DNA of 64,000 nucleotides from the NCBI GenBank assembly GCA_016869715.1, contig VGDM01000003.1, forward strand, positions 62,001-126,000, in the 5' to 3' direction. Source of the DNA: Alphaproteobacteria bacterium. Its GTDB lineage: Bacteria > Pseudomonadota > Alphaproteobacteria > Acetobacterales > Acetobacteraceae. A model generated the notes under the pieces. That model did no database searches, was not told the DNA's origin, and worked only from the letters and a program-made list of their open reading frames with translations. This document shows, one piece after another, positions 52,178 to 59,993 of the stretch (position 1 is the stretch's first letter; the number at the start of each line of letters is the position of its first letter). The translations under genes were made by a program, and so were the position numbers.

Positions 52178-54245
52178 CTTGCCGCCAGGTCAGCACCACT
52201 GTCCCGAGCAGCAACAAAAGCGCCAACCATGGCGGCAGCAACGGCAAGGCCGAAATGCTGATCACGCTATGATCGGCATTGCGCCTAAGGCCAATCCAGC
52301 CGGCCCCTGACGCCTCTCGCCCTGGCGGCACCATGCGCAATTCCGGCAGTGCCGGCGCGGCATCCTGGCCCAGCCAGCGGATCGCGCCACGGCCCTGCAC
52401 CAGCGAGCGCAGCTTTTCACCATCGGCGCGCAGATCAGCGATTTCCAAAGGATTGGCGACCGCAGCAGCAGCGAATGCTACGCGCTTGCCATCCCCCACC
52501 CGCCAAACACCGGGCATGCGCGCCGCAACATCTGCAGTGGCGCGCCCGCCGCCCGCTTCTTCCAGCCGGACCGTGCTGCGCGCGCCATCGGGCGCGGTGA
52601 TGGTCACTTCGGGCGGCGGCGCGGCTTCCAGGCTGCGGCGCGCGATCGCCATGCGGCGACCTTCAATCCGCGCCGTCAAATCTTCTTCTTCCAAGGTGGT
52701 TTCTCGCATCAGCCAATGGGCGATGCGGCGCAGCAATTCCTCCTGCGGGCCGCCGCCATCATGCCCGCGCCCCCAAAGCCAAATATGGTCTGACATCAGC
52801 AAAGCGACGCGCCCTTCGCCGACACGATCCAGCACGAGCAAGGGCGTGCCTTCCGGGCTTTCCATTACCGCCGTGCCGCCACGCGCCTCACCACGCAGCC
52901 AGCGATACCAGCGACCCCAGCTTGCTTCTGACGCAGAGCTATTGGCGCCCGCCAGCGCCTCGGTCACCGGGTGGCGCGCACCGAGCGTGCTGATGCGCGG
53001 ACGAAACGGCCCTTCCTCCACCCCCGCACCACGGCCCATCGGGCGCGCAGGCAATACCTGCGACAGCGGCGTGAAGGCCAAGGATGCCGGCCCGGCGAAT
53101 TCCGGCCCGACACTCATCAACAGCGCGCCACCCGCGCGCACGTGATCGGCGATATTGCGCATATAGGCGGGCGGCAGCAGGCCGCGATTGGTGAAGCGAT
53201 CAAACACGATCAGGTCGAACTCGCGCAGCTTCACCTGGAACAATTCCCGCACCGGGAAGGCAATCAGCGCCAATTCATTGAGCGGCGTCAGATCATCCTT
53301 CTCCGGCGGGCGGAGAATGGTGAAATGCACCAAATCCACATTGGGATCCGCCTTCAGCAAGCGCCGCCACGCGCGTTCGCCGGCATGCGGCTCACCGGAA
53401 ACCAGCAGCACGCGCAGCCGATCCCGCACACCATTCACCGTGACCACCTGGCGGTTATTGAGCGCACTGACCTCACCAGCGCGGGGTTCCGCTTCAAGTT
53501 CAATCACCAAAGGGCCGCCACGTGCAATGGGGACGGAAATCGCGTGCTCACGCCCGATCGGGATTTCCTCACGCCGCGGGGCGCCACCATCGCGGCGGAT
53601 GATCAGCCCAGCATTGCCGCTGGAAGCTGCGCCCAGATCCTCGATCACCACGCGCAATTCGACCTGCTGGCCAACAATGCCAAAGCCGGGCGCCGAGACC
53701 AGGCGCAGGCGCCGATCCATTTCGCCGGCGCGGCCAGGCAGCAGCACATGAAACGGCGCGTCAAAGGGCAGCAACGCCGGCGCGTCATGCACCTGGCCGT
53801 CCGTGAGCGCGATCACCCCTGCCAGCCGCGCACGCGGCACATCGGCCAAGGCCGCGCCAATTGCCGAAAACAGCGCCGTGCCGCGCTGGCCGGCTTCCGG
53901 TACCTCCACCACCCGCAAATCCAGCGTCGGCAATCGTGCGGCGCGTGCTTCGAGCGCTACGCGCGCGGCGGCGATGCGTTCGGCGCGATCCGCGATTCCA
54001 GCGCTGTCACTGCGATCAACGGCCAGGATCGCGATATCAGGCCGCGTTTCGCGTTCTTCGCGAAGCAGGCGCGGATTGCCGAGTGCGCTCAGCAGAATCA
54101 CCGCAGCCAGCGCCCGCCACCAAATGCCACGCGCGCGTTGATAGACGCCATAGGCCAGGAAAATCAACGCAATCAGGGCGAATGCCGCCAGCATCCAAAG
54201 CGGTAGGCGGGGAAGAAAATCTATGTAGGCCAGGTGCTGCGTCAT
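52167..54245 (-). CDS. Membrane-anchored protein with VWA-like and glutamine-amidotransferase-like regions
   Basis: 692-aa protein. Two helices lie at the N-terminus (LPLWMLAAFALIALIFLAYGVY; WWRALAAVILLSALG) and one at the C-terminus (LPPWLALLLLLGTVVLTW). Between them are a von Willebrand A-like domain (IAILAVDRSDSAG, LAGVIALTDGQVHDAPALL) and a class I glutamine-amidotransferase-like domain around residues 275-480 (RVLLVSGEPHAGERAWRRLL, VLDRVGEGRVALLMSDHIWLWGRG). Such proteins are common in alphaproteobacteria, usually beside BatA-like and DUF4159 genes, which are not seen here. Function unknown; possible role in envelope stress or chaperoning. Its last bases lie in the repeat element. Confidence 0.8.
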   Translation of the reverse strand: MTQHLAYIDFLPRLPLWMLAAFALIALIFLAYGVYQRARGIWWRALAAVILLSALGNPRLLREERETRPDIAILAVDRSDSAGIADRAERIAAARVALEARAARLPTLDLRVVEVPEAGQRGTALFSAIGAALADVPRARLAGVIALTDGQVHDAPALLPFDAPFHVLLPGRAGEMDRRLRLVSAPGFGIVGQQVELRVVIEDLGAASSGNAGLIIRRDGGAPRREEIPIGREHAISVPIARGGPLVIELEAEPRAGEVSALNNRQVVTVNGVRDRLRVLLVSGEPHAGERAWRRLLKADPNVDLVHFTILRPPEKDDLTPLNELALIAFPVRELFQVKLREFDLIVFDRFTNRGLLPPAYMRNIADHVRAGGALLMSVGPEFAGPASLAFTPLSQVLPARPMGRGAGVEEGPFRPRISTLGARHPVTEALAGANSSASEASWGRWYRWLRGEARGGTAVMESPEGTPLLVLDRVGEGRVALLMSDHIWLWGRGHDGGGPQEELLRRIAHWLMRETTLEEEDLTARIEGRRMAIARRSLEAAPPPEVTITAPDGARSTVRLEEAGGGRATADVAARMPGVWRVGDGKRVAFAAAAVANPLEIADLRADGEKLRSLVQGRGAIRWLGQDAAPALPELRMVPPGREASGAGWIGLRRNADHSVISISALPLLPPWLALLLLLGTVVLTWRQEGR

Positions 54246-54302
54246 GGCCGACCACGCCGGGGCAACCTTACGGCCTCGGCTACCGCCAAGACTGGCGCCG
54301 CA

Positions 54303-54965
54303 TTAGGCAGCAGTGCTGCCCACCAGGCGCCAGGTCGGGTCTGCGCTATTGAGGTCACGCTGGAAGGTCCAGACATCGGTCATTTCCGTCACCGCCTCGG
54401 CACCCGAAACTATCGAGCCATCCCGCGCCTGCACCAGATTGATCTGATCCGTCACCAGGCGCACGGTGATTTCAGCGACACTGCCGCGCAGCTCGGCGGC
54501 CTCAATGCCGCTTTCCTCAACACTGCGGAGTTCCGTGCGCTGGGTTTCGCCAGCCGCCTCACGCGCGGCAATTGCTTGATCGAAGCCGGCATATGCTTCT
54601 TCGGACAAAAGCGGCCTCAAGGTGGCGCGATCACCACGGCCAAAGGCTTCCACAATCATGCCAAAGGCGGTTTCAGCGCCATCCAGAAAACGGTTCGGCT
54701 CAAAACCGCGGTCGCGCTTCTGAATTTGCATCAGCGCTTCACCGGCCGGGCTGCGCGGGTCAGGAATGGCACGCCGCGCATCGCCCTGGGACGGTTTGGG
54801 GCCGATATCTACCTCAGTCGCAGGGCCGCGCTCGGGCGCCGGCGCGGCTTCGGGCTGCGCCTGACGTTCAAACCCCGTCCGGCGGCCAAGCACGCTCCGC
54901 AGGCGCAGCACCAAAAAAGCTGCGATCATGGCAAAGAGGATCAAATCTATCGGCAAGCCGCCCAT
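54303..54965 (-). CDS. Tim44/TimA-like domain protein
   Basis: 220-aa protein. An N-terminal helix (LPIDLILFAMIAAFLVLRL) is followed by a Pro/Glu-rich linker (about residues 35-75). The Tim44-like domain then begins FLDGAETAFGMIVEAFGRGD and includes LRPLLSEEAYAGFDQAI, VAEITVRLVTDQINLVQ and TDVWTFQRDLNSADPTWRLVG, all characteristic. In alphaproteobacteria these proteins are relatives of mitochondrial Tim44 and sit at the inner membrane. ATG 54965 has AAGGAGT upstream. A conserved role is not established. Confidence 0.9.
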   Translation of the reverse strand: MGGLPIDLILFAMIAAFLVLRLRSVLGRRTGFERQAQPEAAPAPERGPATEVDIGPKPSQGDARRAIPDPRSPAGEALMQIQKRDRGFEPNRFLDGAETAFGMIVEAFGRGDRATLRPLLSEEAYAGFDQAIAAREAAGETQRTELRSVEESGIEAAELRGSVAEITVRLVTDQINLVQARDGSIVSGAEAVTEMTDVWTFQRDLNSADPTWRLVGSTAA

Positions 54966-55141
54966 GTTTTACTCCTTAGGTTCTAATCTAGGGTCTCGAC
55001 CGCCCGAGGGCAACGCTTGGATTGGGTGGAACAAGGAATGAATTATCCAGGCTCGGGGCGCTGATTGCCCAAATACAAGGCTGGTTGCGGGCGTGCTGGA
55101 GCCTCGCTAGACAAACTGGGATCAAACAAGGGACGACACTC

Positions 55142-55696
55142 GTGATTCTGCTTCGGCATGGGCAAAGCGAATTCAACCTGCTTTTCACGCAAACCCGCAA
55201 AGACCCCGGCATTATTGACCCCAAGCTGACACCGCTTGGCCAGACCCAGGCCGATGAAGCCGCCGAAGCGCTGGCACATGAGGGCATTTGGCGCATCATC
55301 GTCTCCCCCTACACGCGGGCTTTGCAGACAGCCCTGCCAGTCGCGCGGCGCTTGAACCTGCCGCTGACCGTGACGCCAACGGTGCGCGAACGCTACGCCT
55401 TCACCTGCGATATCGGCCGCCCGGTGACTGAATTGCGGCTCGATTTTCCGCATGTGGTGCTGGACCATATTGACGAGGTCTGGTGGCCGCCGGTGGAAGA
55501 GCCTGCCGAACAGGTGATTGACCGCGCCCAGCTATTCCGCGCCGAGATGGCCGCGCTGCAGGATTGGTCCCATACACTGGTTGTCTCCCATTGGGGCTTC
55601 ATCCTGGCCTTTACCGGTAAAAGCGTGATGAATGGCCAAATGCTGCGCGTGGACCCGACCGAAGCGCCGCCCGCCGAAATCATCTGGAAGCACTGA
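55142..55696 (+). CDS. Histidine phosphatase family protein
   Basis: About 184-aa phosphoglycerate-mutase-like phosphatase. ILLRHGQSEFNLLF has the RHG catalytic motif, LTPLGQTQADEAAEAL and IVSPYTRALQTALPVARRL are standard, and VVSHWGFILAFTG carries the second catalytic His. The start is uncertain: GTG 55142 places RHG right at the N-terminus as usual and has AAGGGA upstream, whereas the frame is open to 55022 without protein-like sequence. Substrate unknown. The 176 bp upstream show no other feature. Confidence 0.85.
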   Translation: MILLRHGQSEFNLLFTQTRKDPGIIDPKLTPLGQTQADEAAEALAHEGIWRIIVSPYTRALQTALPVARRLNLPLTVTPTVRERYAFTCDIGRPVTELRLDFPHVVLDHIDEVWWPPVEEPAEQVIDRAQLFRAEMAALQDWSHTLVVSHWGFILAFTGKSVMNGQMLRVDPTEAPPAEIIWKH

Positions 55697-55783
55697 AGGG
55701 GGCGCCTTGCCGCGCTAGAATGAGTTGCGTTCACATGTATTCACGCCACCCGCTCTACCTCGTTGTTTTTCGAGCATCTTCAC

Positions 55784-55809
55784 ACGTTCAGATGATCCCA
55801 TCTGAACGT
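55784..55809 (-). terminator. 11-bp perfect hairpin at the end of the response-regulator gene
   Basis: ACGTTCAGATG (55784-55794) and CATCTGAACGT (55799-55809) flank ATCC and pair perfectly. The response regulator's stop codon (55790-55788) lies inside the right arm as read on the minus strand. No T-run follows on either side, so termination would need Rho or the hairpin may protect the 3' end of the messenger. It also lies 88 nt downstream of the convergent histidine phosphatase gene. Confidence 0.5.
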
Positions 55810-56516
55810 GATCTGCTCTGACCCGCCTCCAACCGATAGCCGCCTGCATCGGTCAACAAAATACGCGCTTCTGCCGGATTGGCTTCGATCTTCTGACGCA
55901 GGCGGTAAATATGGGTCTCCAGCGTATGCGTGGTGACCTTGCTGTTGTAGCTCCAAACTTCGCTCAACAAAGTCTCGCGGGAAACAGGCGCGCCGCCGGT
56001 GCTGAGTAGGAAGGCAAGAATCGCCGTTTCCTTTTCCGTCAGGCGGATTTTGCGCCCTCGCCGTGGTTCCTGAAGCAGTTTGGCGGTGCGGCGAAACTCA
56101 TAAGGGCCGATGGTGCAAACGCCATTCGTTCCATCGGCCAGGCGCGCGATTTGCGCCTGCAGCTTCACGATCAATTCCTGCACCCTGAAGGGCTTCACCA
56201 TGGCGTCATTGGCCCCGGCATCGAGGCAGGGCAGCACCTCTGCCTCGCCAGCCGCCCCGGCCAGGATGATGATGGGCAGGCGCAGACCCGCGCGGCGGAG
56301 CTTGGCGCAAAACTCCCGCGCTGAGCCATCTGGTAGCCCAAGATCAAGCAGAATGGCGGCGAAACGGGCGCCATCGGCGCGGATCGTGGCCTCAGCCTCG
56401 GCGGTGCTGGCAGCCCCTGTTGCGCTGAATTCGCCCCCGAAGGCCAATTGCTCAGCCAGGCTCGCCCGAAGCCTTTCATTGTCATCCACGATCAGTACGG
56501 GATGCGGGGTGGTCAT
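55788..56516 (-). CDS. Orphan OmpR-family response regulator
   Basis: 242-aa two-domain regulator. The receiver has the acidic pair D11-D12, the phospho-acceptor D58 (LLDLGLPDG) and K108 (MVKPF). The residue normally Thr or Ser before the loop is Ala86 (IIILAG), which would alter the activation switch. The C-terminal winged helix (about residues 130-230) has LTEKETAILAFLLS, VSRETLLSEVW and TLETHIYRLRQKIEANP. No histidine kinase is encoded next to it. ATG 56516 was chosen to match the receiver start MTTPHPVLIVDDN. The 205 bp to the divergent ribA show no clear site. Confidence 0.9.
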   Translation of the reverse strand: MTTPHPVLIVDDNERLRASLAEQLAFGGEFSATGAASTAEAEATIRADGARFAAILLDLGLPDGSAREFCAKLRRAGLRLPIIILAGAAGEAEVLPCLDAGANDAMVKPFRVQELIVKLQAQIARLADGTNGVCTIGPYEFRRTAKLLQEPRRGRKIRLTEKETAILAFLLSTGGAPVSRETLLSEVWSYNSKVTTHTLETHIYRLRQKIEANPAEARILLTDAGGYRLEAGQSRSRSDGII

Positions 56517-56721
56517 CGGCGTTGGGCCTTTTCCCTGGTCATGCGGCACAGCCAAGATGGCAACAGCGCCCGGACTTGATCGCTATCAATGCCACCCTCC
56601 CATACCTGACCGCAAGACAGGCTTGGCGGCTTTGGGCTTCTTTCTGACCTTGGGCTCGCAAAGCGCCGTATCAGTGCCACATTTCCGATGGTTGAATGAA
56701 AGCGTATTGGAAACCCGTCAC

Positions 56722-57879
56722 ATGTCCCCACAAGGTGGCTTTTTGTCACAAAGCCCAGAGCTCACCCTTGATCCGCGCCGCCTTGCCATGCGCGCGGTAC
56801 ATCGCGCGATTTCCGATTTGCGCCGTGGCACGCCAGTGCTGATTGTCCAGGAGGAAACTACGCTACTGGTTGGCGCAGCGGAAACCTTGGGCGCGGCGGG
56901 CCTGGCTGACATCGCCAATGCGGCTCTGGCCGCGCCGGTTTTGCTGCTGGCGCCGGTGCGCGCTGCGGCACTGCTGCGCCGGCCAGTGACGCAACCGGAA
57001 AACCAACCAGTGGTCGCGCTGCGTCTGCCCGCGGCAGCGCTGGACCCGGCAAGGCTGCGTGGCTTGGCCGACCCAACTGCTGAAAGCCTTTTGCCGACCG
57101 AAGCCGAGCAATTGGCGCCGCCGCCGCTTTCTGGCGCTGCCCTGGCGCTCGCCAAGCTTGGCCGCTTGCTGCCCGCCCTGGTGGTGGCACCCGCTGCCCC
57201 CGGCGTGGCCGAGCGGCTTTCGCTGCTGTCAGTCCCGGCCGAGGATATCCTGGCCTATCCCATCGGCGCCGCTGTCACCCTGAAGCGCGTGGCCGAAGCC
57301 CGTGTGCCGCTGGAAGATGCGCCGGAAGCACGCATCATTGCCTTCCGCGCCGCCGATGGCGGGATTGAGCACCTCGCCATGCTGGTGGGTGATCCGGAAG
57401 CGAGTGCCGCAGCCGGGCAAGCACCTTTGGTCCGCGCGCATTCCGAATGTTTTACGGGTGATCTTCTGGGCTCGCTCCGCTGCGATTGCGGGCCGCAGCT
57501 GCGCGGCGCGATCAAGCGCATGGCGGAAGATCCGGCGGGTGGCGTGCTGCTTTATCTGGCGCAGGAAGGGCGCGGCATTGGCCTGGTGAATAAGCTGCGC
57601 GCCTATACGCTGCAGGATCGCGGGCTTGATACACTCGATGCCAATCGCGCACTTGGCTATGGCGCGGATGAGCGCAACTTCCTGGTCGCAGCGACCATGT
57701 TGCGAGAGGTGGGCATCCCGCGTGTGCGGCTGCTGACCAACAATCCCGACAAGCTTTCGGGACTCGCCGCTTGTGGCATTGAGGTCGTGGGCCGCGAAGC
57801 CCATTCTTTTGACCCGAATGGCGTGAATGACGCCTATCTGGACACCAAGGCGCGCCGCTTCGGCCATATGCTGGGGTAG
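56722..57879 (+). CDS. ribA: GTP cyclohydrolase II with degenerate DHBP-synthase-like N-terminus
   Basis: 385-aa protein. The C-terminal half is a standard GTP cyclohydrolase II: HSECFTGDLLGSLRCDCG with zinc ligands C243, C254 and C256, LYLAQEGRGIGLVNKLRAY, DTLDANRALGYGADERNF and RLLTNNPDKLSGL. It performs the first step of riboflavin synthesis. The first 190 residues align by pattern with 3,4-dihydroxybutanone-phosphate synthase (AMRAVHRAISDLRRGTPVLI) but have QEETT where the active site needs DDEDRENE, so that half should be inactive. The frame is open to 56110, but ATG 56722 is the first plausible start. Confidence 0.9.
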   Translation: MSPQGGFLSQSPELTLDPRRLAMRAVHRAISDLRRGTPVLIVQEETTLLVGAAETLGAAGLADIANAALAAPVLLLAPVRAAALLRRPVTQPENQPVVALRLPAAALDPARLRGLADPTAESLLPTEAEQLAPPPLSGAALALAKLGRLLPALVVAPAAPGVAERLSLLSVPAEDILAYPIGAAVTLKRVAEARVPLEDAPEARIIAFRAADGGIEHLAMLVGDPEASAAAGQAPLVRAHSECFTGDLLGSLRCDCGPQLRGAIKRMAEDPAGGVLLYLAQEGRGIGLVNKLRAYTLQDRGLDTLDANRALGYGADERNFLVAATMLREVGIPRVRLLTNNPDKLSGLAACGIEVVGREAHSFDPNGVNDAYLDTKARRFGHMLG

Positions 57880-57898
57880 GCGATGCGCCCAAGCTGGA

Positions 57899-58006
57899 GT
57901 ATTTTCAAGCCAATTGGCAACACTCGGCGGCTTGGAAAATGCGACCAAACAAGCATTTTCAAGCCAATTGGCAACACTTGCCGGCTCGGAAAATGCGGCC
58001 AGACCA
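57899..58006. repeat. Tandem pair of the dispersed hairpin repeat (copies 2 and 3, 54-bp period)
   Basis: Two copies start at 57899 and 57953. Each has the core TTTTCAAGCCAATTGGCAAC followed by ACTYGSCGGCTYGGAAAATGC-like sequence, and both are in the same orientation as the copy at 52071. Outer stems are GTATTTT/AAAATGC (57899-57905, 57936-57942, one wobble) and GCATTTT/AAAATGC (57953-57959, 57990-57996, perfect). Compared with copy 1 (GTATTTT/AAAATAC), copy 3 shows a T-A to C-G compensatory change. The pair lies between ribA and the L,D-transpeptidase gene. Confidence 0.75.
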
Positions 58007-58050
58007 AAATTTAGACCATGTCTGTTGAGCGGATGCGAAACGGAGATGGC

Positions 58051-58539
58051 ATGGCTCAACTTGGTCCGGATGGGCTGCTCCGGTTCCAGGGTGGGGTTTA
58101 TCGTTGCGCCATCGGCAAGGGTGGCAGGCGGGCCGATAAGCGCGAAGGTGATGGCGCAACACCGGTGGGGCTATTGCCGCTACGCCGCGTGTTGTATCGC
58201 GCTGATCGCTTGACCCCGCCGCGCGCCGCGGTGCCGGTGGCGCCCATCGCGCCCGATGATGGCTGGTGCGATGATCCGACGCATGCGGATTACAATACGC
58301 ACATCCGACTGCTGCATTCGGCACGGCATGAAGAACTTTGGCGCGCGGATCAAATCTACGATGTGATCGGCGTGCTTGGCTGGAATGATGCACCGGTGGC
58401 GCGCGGGCGGGGTAGCGCGATTTTCTTGCACCTCGCACGCCCAGGCTTCAGCCCGACCGAGGGTTGCATCGCGCTAGAACAGCTTGATCTTCTGCGCATC
58501 TTGGCCGAGGGGCTCATGGCGATTGAGGTTATGGCTTGA
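58051..58539 (+). CDS. L,D-transpeptidase family protein (YkuD-like)
   Basis: 162-aa protein. RREGDGATPVG-like KREGDGATPVGLLPLRRVLY opens the domain. Near the end, HLARPGFSPTEGCIAL holds the catalytic His and Cys in the HxxxxxxxxxxxGC layout. The canonical Ser/Thr-x-Gly-Cys reads T-E-G-C. There is no N-terminal signal or anchor at this start, as in many short members. It would form or break L,D-cross-links in peptidoglycan or anhydropeptides. ATG 58051 was preferred to 58018 because ACGGAG precedes it. Confidence 0.8.
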   Translation: MAQLGPDGLLRFQGGVYRCAIGKGGRRADKREGDGATPVGLLPLRRVLYRADRLTPPRAAVPVAPIAPDDGWCDDPTHADYNTHIRLLHSARHEELWRADQIYDVIGVLGWNDAPVARGRGSAIFLHLARPGFSPTEGCIALEQLDLLRILAEGLMAIEVMA

Positions 58540-58590
58540 AGCCTGCGACATCGAATCATGCTACCTGGTGCCGCAGACAAGGCGCGCTCT

Positions 58591-59817
58591 TCAGCTTCTA
58601 ACCAGATTGCAGCCGCCCTCGTTCAGTGGGCGGAAGGCCTTGTCGGCCTCAGTCGTCTGCAAAAGCTTGTAGTAATCCCAGAGGCCGCGGCTTTCCTCGG
58701 GCTTTTTTACCTCAAACAGGAAGGATGGATGGATCTTGCGCCCATCTGCACGAATGCTGCCAGACCCAAAGGCATCATCATCTGTTGGCATCGCCTTCAT
58801 GCGCGCGACAGCGGCCGCACCATCTGCCTTGGCAGCGGCCACGCCCATATCGGCCACTGCCTTCAGGTAATGCAAAGCGCCCGCATAGGTGCCGGCATGG
58901 GTGCTGGCAAAGCCGGCAGTGCCGATTTGCGGGCGCATGCGTTGCGTAAGCGCGCGGGTGCGGTCATTCAGATCCCAATAGAAGCTTTCGGTCACGATCA
59001 GCCCTTGCGCCGTATTCAGGGATAGCGAATGTACTTCCGTGATGAACAACAGCAATGAGGCAAGCCGCACGCCGCGCCGAGTAAGCCCGAATTCGGCGGC
59101 CTGCTTCACGCAATTGATCGTATCCGTTCCCGCATTGGCAAGGCCGATCACTTTGGCGCGGCTGGCTTGCGCCTGCACCAGGAAGGAGGAGAAATCCGAC
59201 GTCCCCGGAAAGGGCGTGCGCACAGAGCCAAGAATGCGCCCGCCTGCGGCACGCACGAAGCTTGCCGTATCGCGTTCCAGCGCATGACCAAAGGCGTAAT
59301 CGGCCGTGATGAAGAACCAGGAATCGCCCCCGGCGCGCACCGTGGCGCCGCCCACGGAATTGGCCAGCATCCAGGTATCATAAGTCCAGTGCACCATATT
59401 GGGTGAGCAGCGCGCACCGGTCAGATCCGATGTGGCGGCTGAGCTATTGATATGCACCTTGTTCTTTTCACGGCAGATATCATTGGCCGCGAGTGCGACG
59501 GAAGATGTGGCCACATCCACCAGCGCATCCACGCCATCACGATCAAACCATTGGCGCGCGATATTCACGCCAACATCGGGGCGGTTCTGGTGGTCCGCGA
59601 AGACGATTTCCACATTGAAGCCACGCTGGCCGAAATCCTGCACCGCCTGGCGTGCAGCAGCGACCGAGACGCTGCCAGTGACATCGCGGTACATGCCGGA
59701 CATATCCACGGGCACGCCGAGCTTGATGGTACTGGCGGCTTGCGCCTTGGCACTGCGCCAAGGCAAGCCCCCCAAAGGTGCGGCGGCGCCGGCCGCCAGG
59801 ATGTTTCTTCTGTTCAA
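58591..59817 (-). CDS. ABC transporter substrate-binding protein, branched-chain amino acid/LivK type
   Basis: 408-aa type I periplasmic receptor. It starts MNRRNILAAGAAAPLGGLPW with a signal ending near AKAQA. TIKLGVPVDMSGMYRDVTG is the LivK-type start, VHINSSAATSDLTGARCSPNMV a conserved central block, and FFITADYAFGHALERDTASFV is typical of Peripla_BP_6 receptors. The start codon is TTG, with GGGGAGAG upstream. No permease or ATPase is adjacent. The ligand is likely an aromatic or branched small acid, not determinable here. Confidence 0.9.
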   Translation of the reverse strand: MNRRNILAAGAAAPLGGLPWRSAKAQAASTIKLGVPVDMSGMYRDVTGSVSVAAARQAVQDFGQRGFNVEIVFADHQNRPDVGVNIARQWFDRDGVDALVDVATSSVALAANDICREKNKVHINSSAATSDLTGARCSPNMVHWTYDTWMLANSVGGATVRAGGDSWFFITADYAFGHALERDTASFVRAAGGRILGSVRTPFPGTSDFSSFLVQAQASRAKVIGLANAGTDTINCVKQAAEFGLTRRGVRLASLLLFITEVHSLSLNTAQGLIVTESFYWDLNDRTRALTQRMRPQIGTAGFASTHAGTYAGALHYLKAVADMGVAAAKADGAAAVARMKAMPTDDDAFGSGSIRADGRKIHPSFLFEVKKPEESRGLWDYYKLLQTTEADKAFRPLNEGGCNLVRS

Positions 59818-59920
59818 GGTCAGGTTTCTCTCCCCAAAGGGCGATCTGTGGTCACCACTGAGGGAAGCTTGGACCTTGGGTAAGGAAGAGTCGAGGGTGG
59901 GAAAACGCCCAGAACGCCGC

Positions 59921-59941
59921 CGCGATCAGGCCCTGATCGCG
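59921..59941. promoter_or_regulatory. 21-bp near-perfect palindrome upstream of the LivK-like receptor
   Basis: CGCGATCAGG and CCTGATCGCG are perfect 10-bp inverted repeats separated by a single C. The one-base centre cannot form a hairpin loop easily, so a dimeric DNA-binding protein is the better explanation. It lies 104 bp upstream of the TTG start of the receptor gene (minus strand) and downstream of the broken membrane-protein gene. No regulator gene is adjacent. Confidence 0.4.
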
Positions 59942-59993
59942 ACGTCAGGATGCCAAACGCGAGGCATTATACGACGACGGGGGCCCAATGGGC

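Noticed and set aside
52971-54206. 411-codon plus-strand frame antisense to the membrane-anchored protein
   Set aside because: The minus-strand protein has clear helices and domains; this frame has none.
57229-58059. Protein-coding reading of the hairpin repeats (SVANWLEN peptide)
   Set aside because: The frame is antisense to ribA over most of its length; paired stem changes argue for structure rather than coding.
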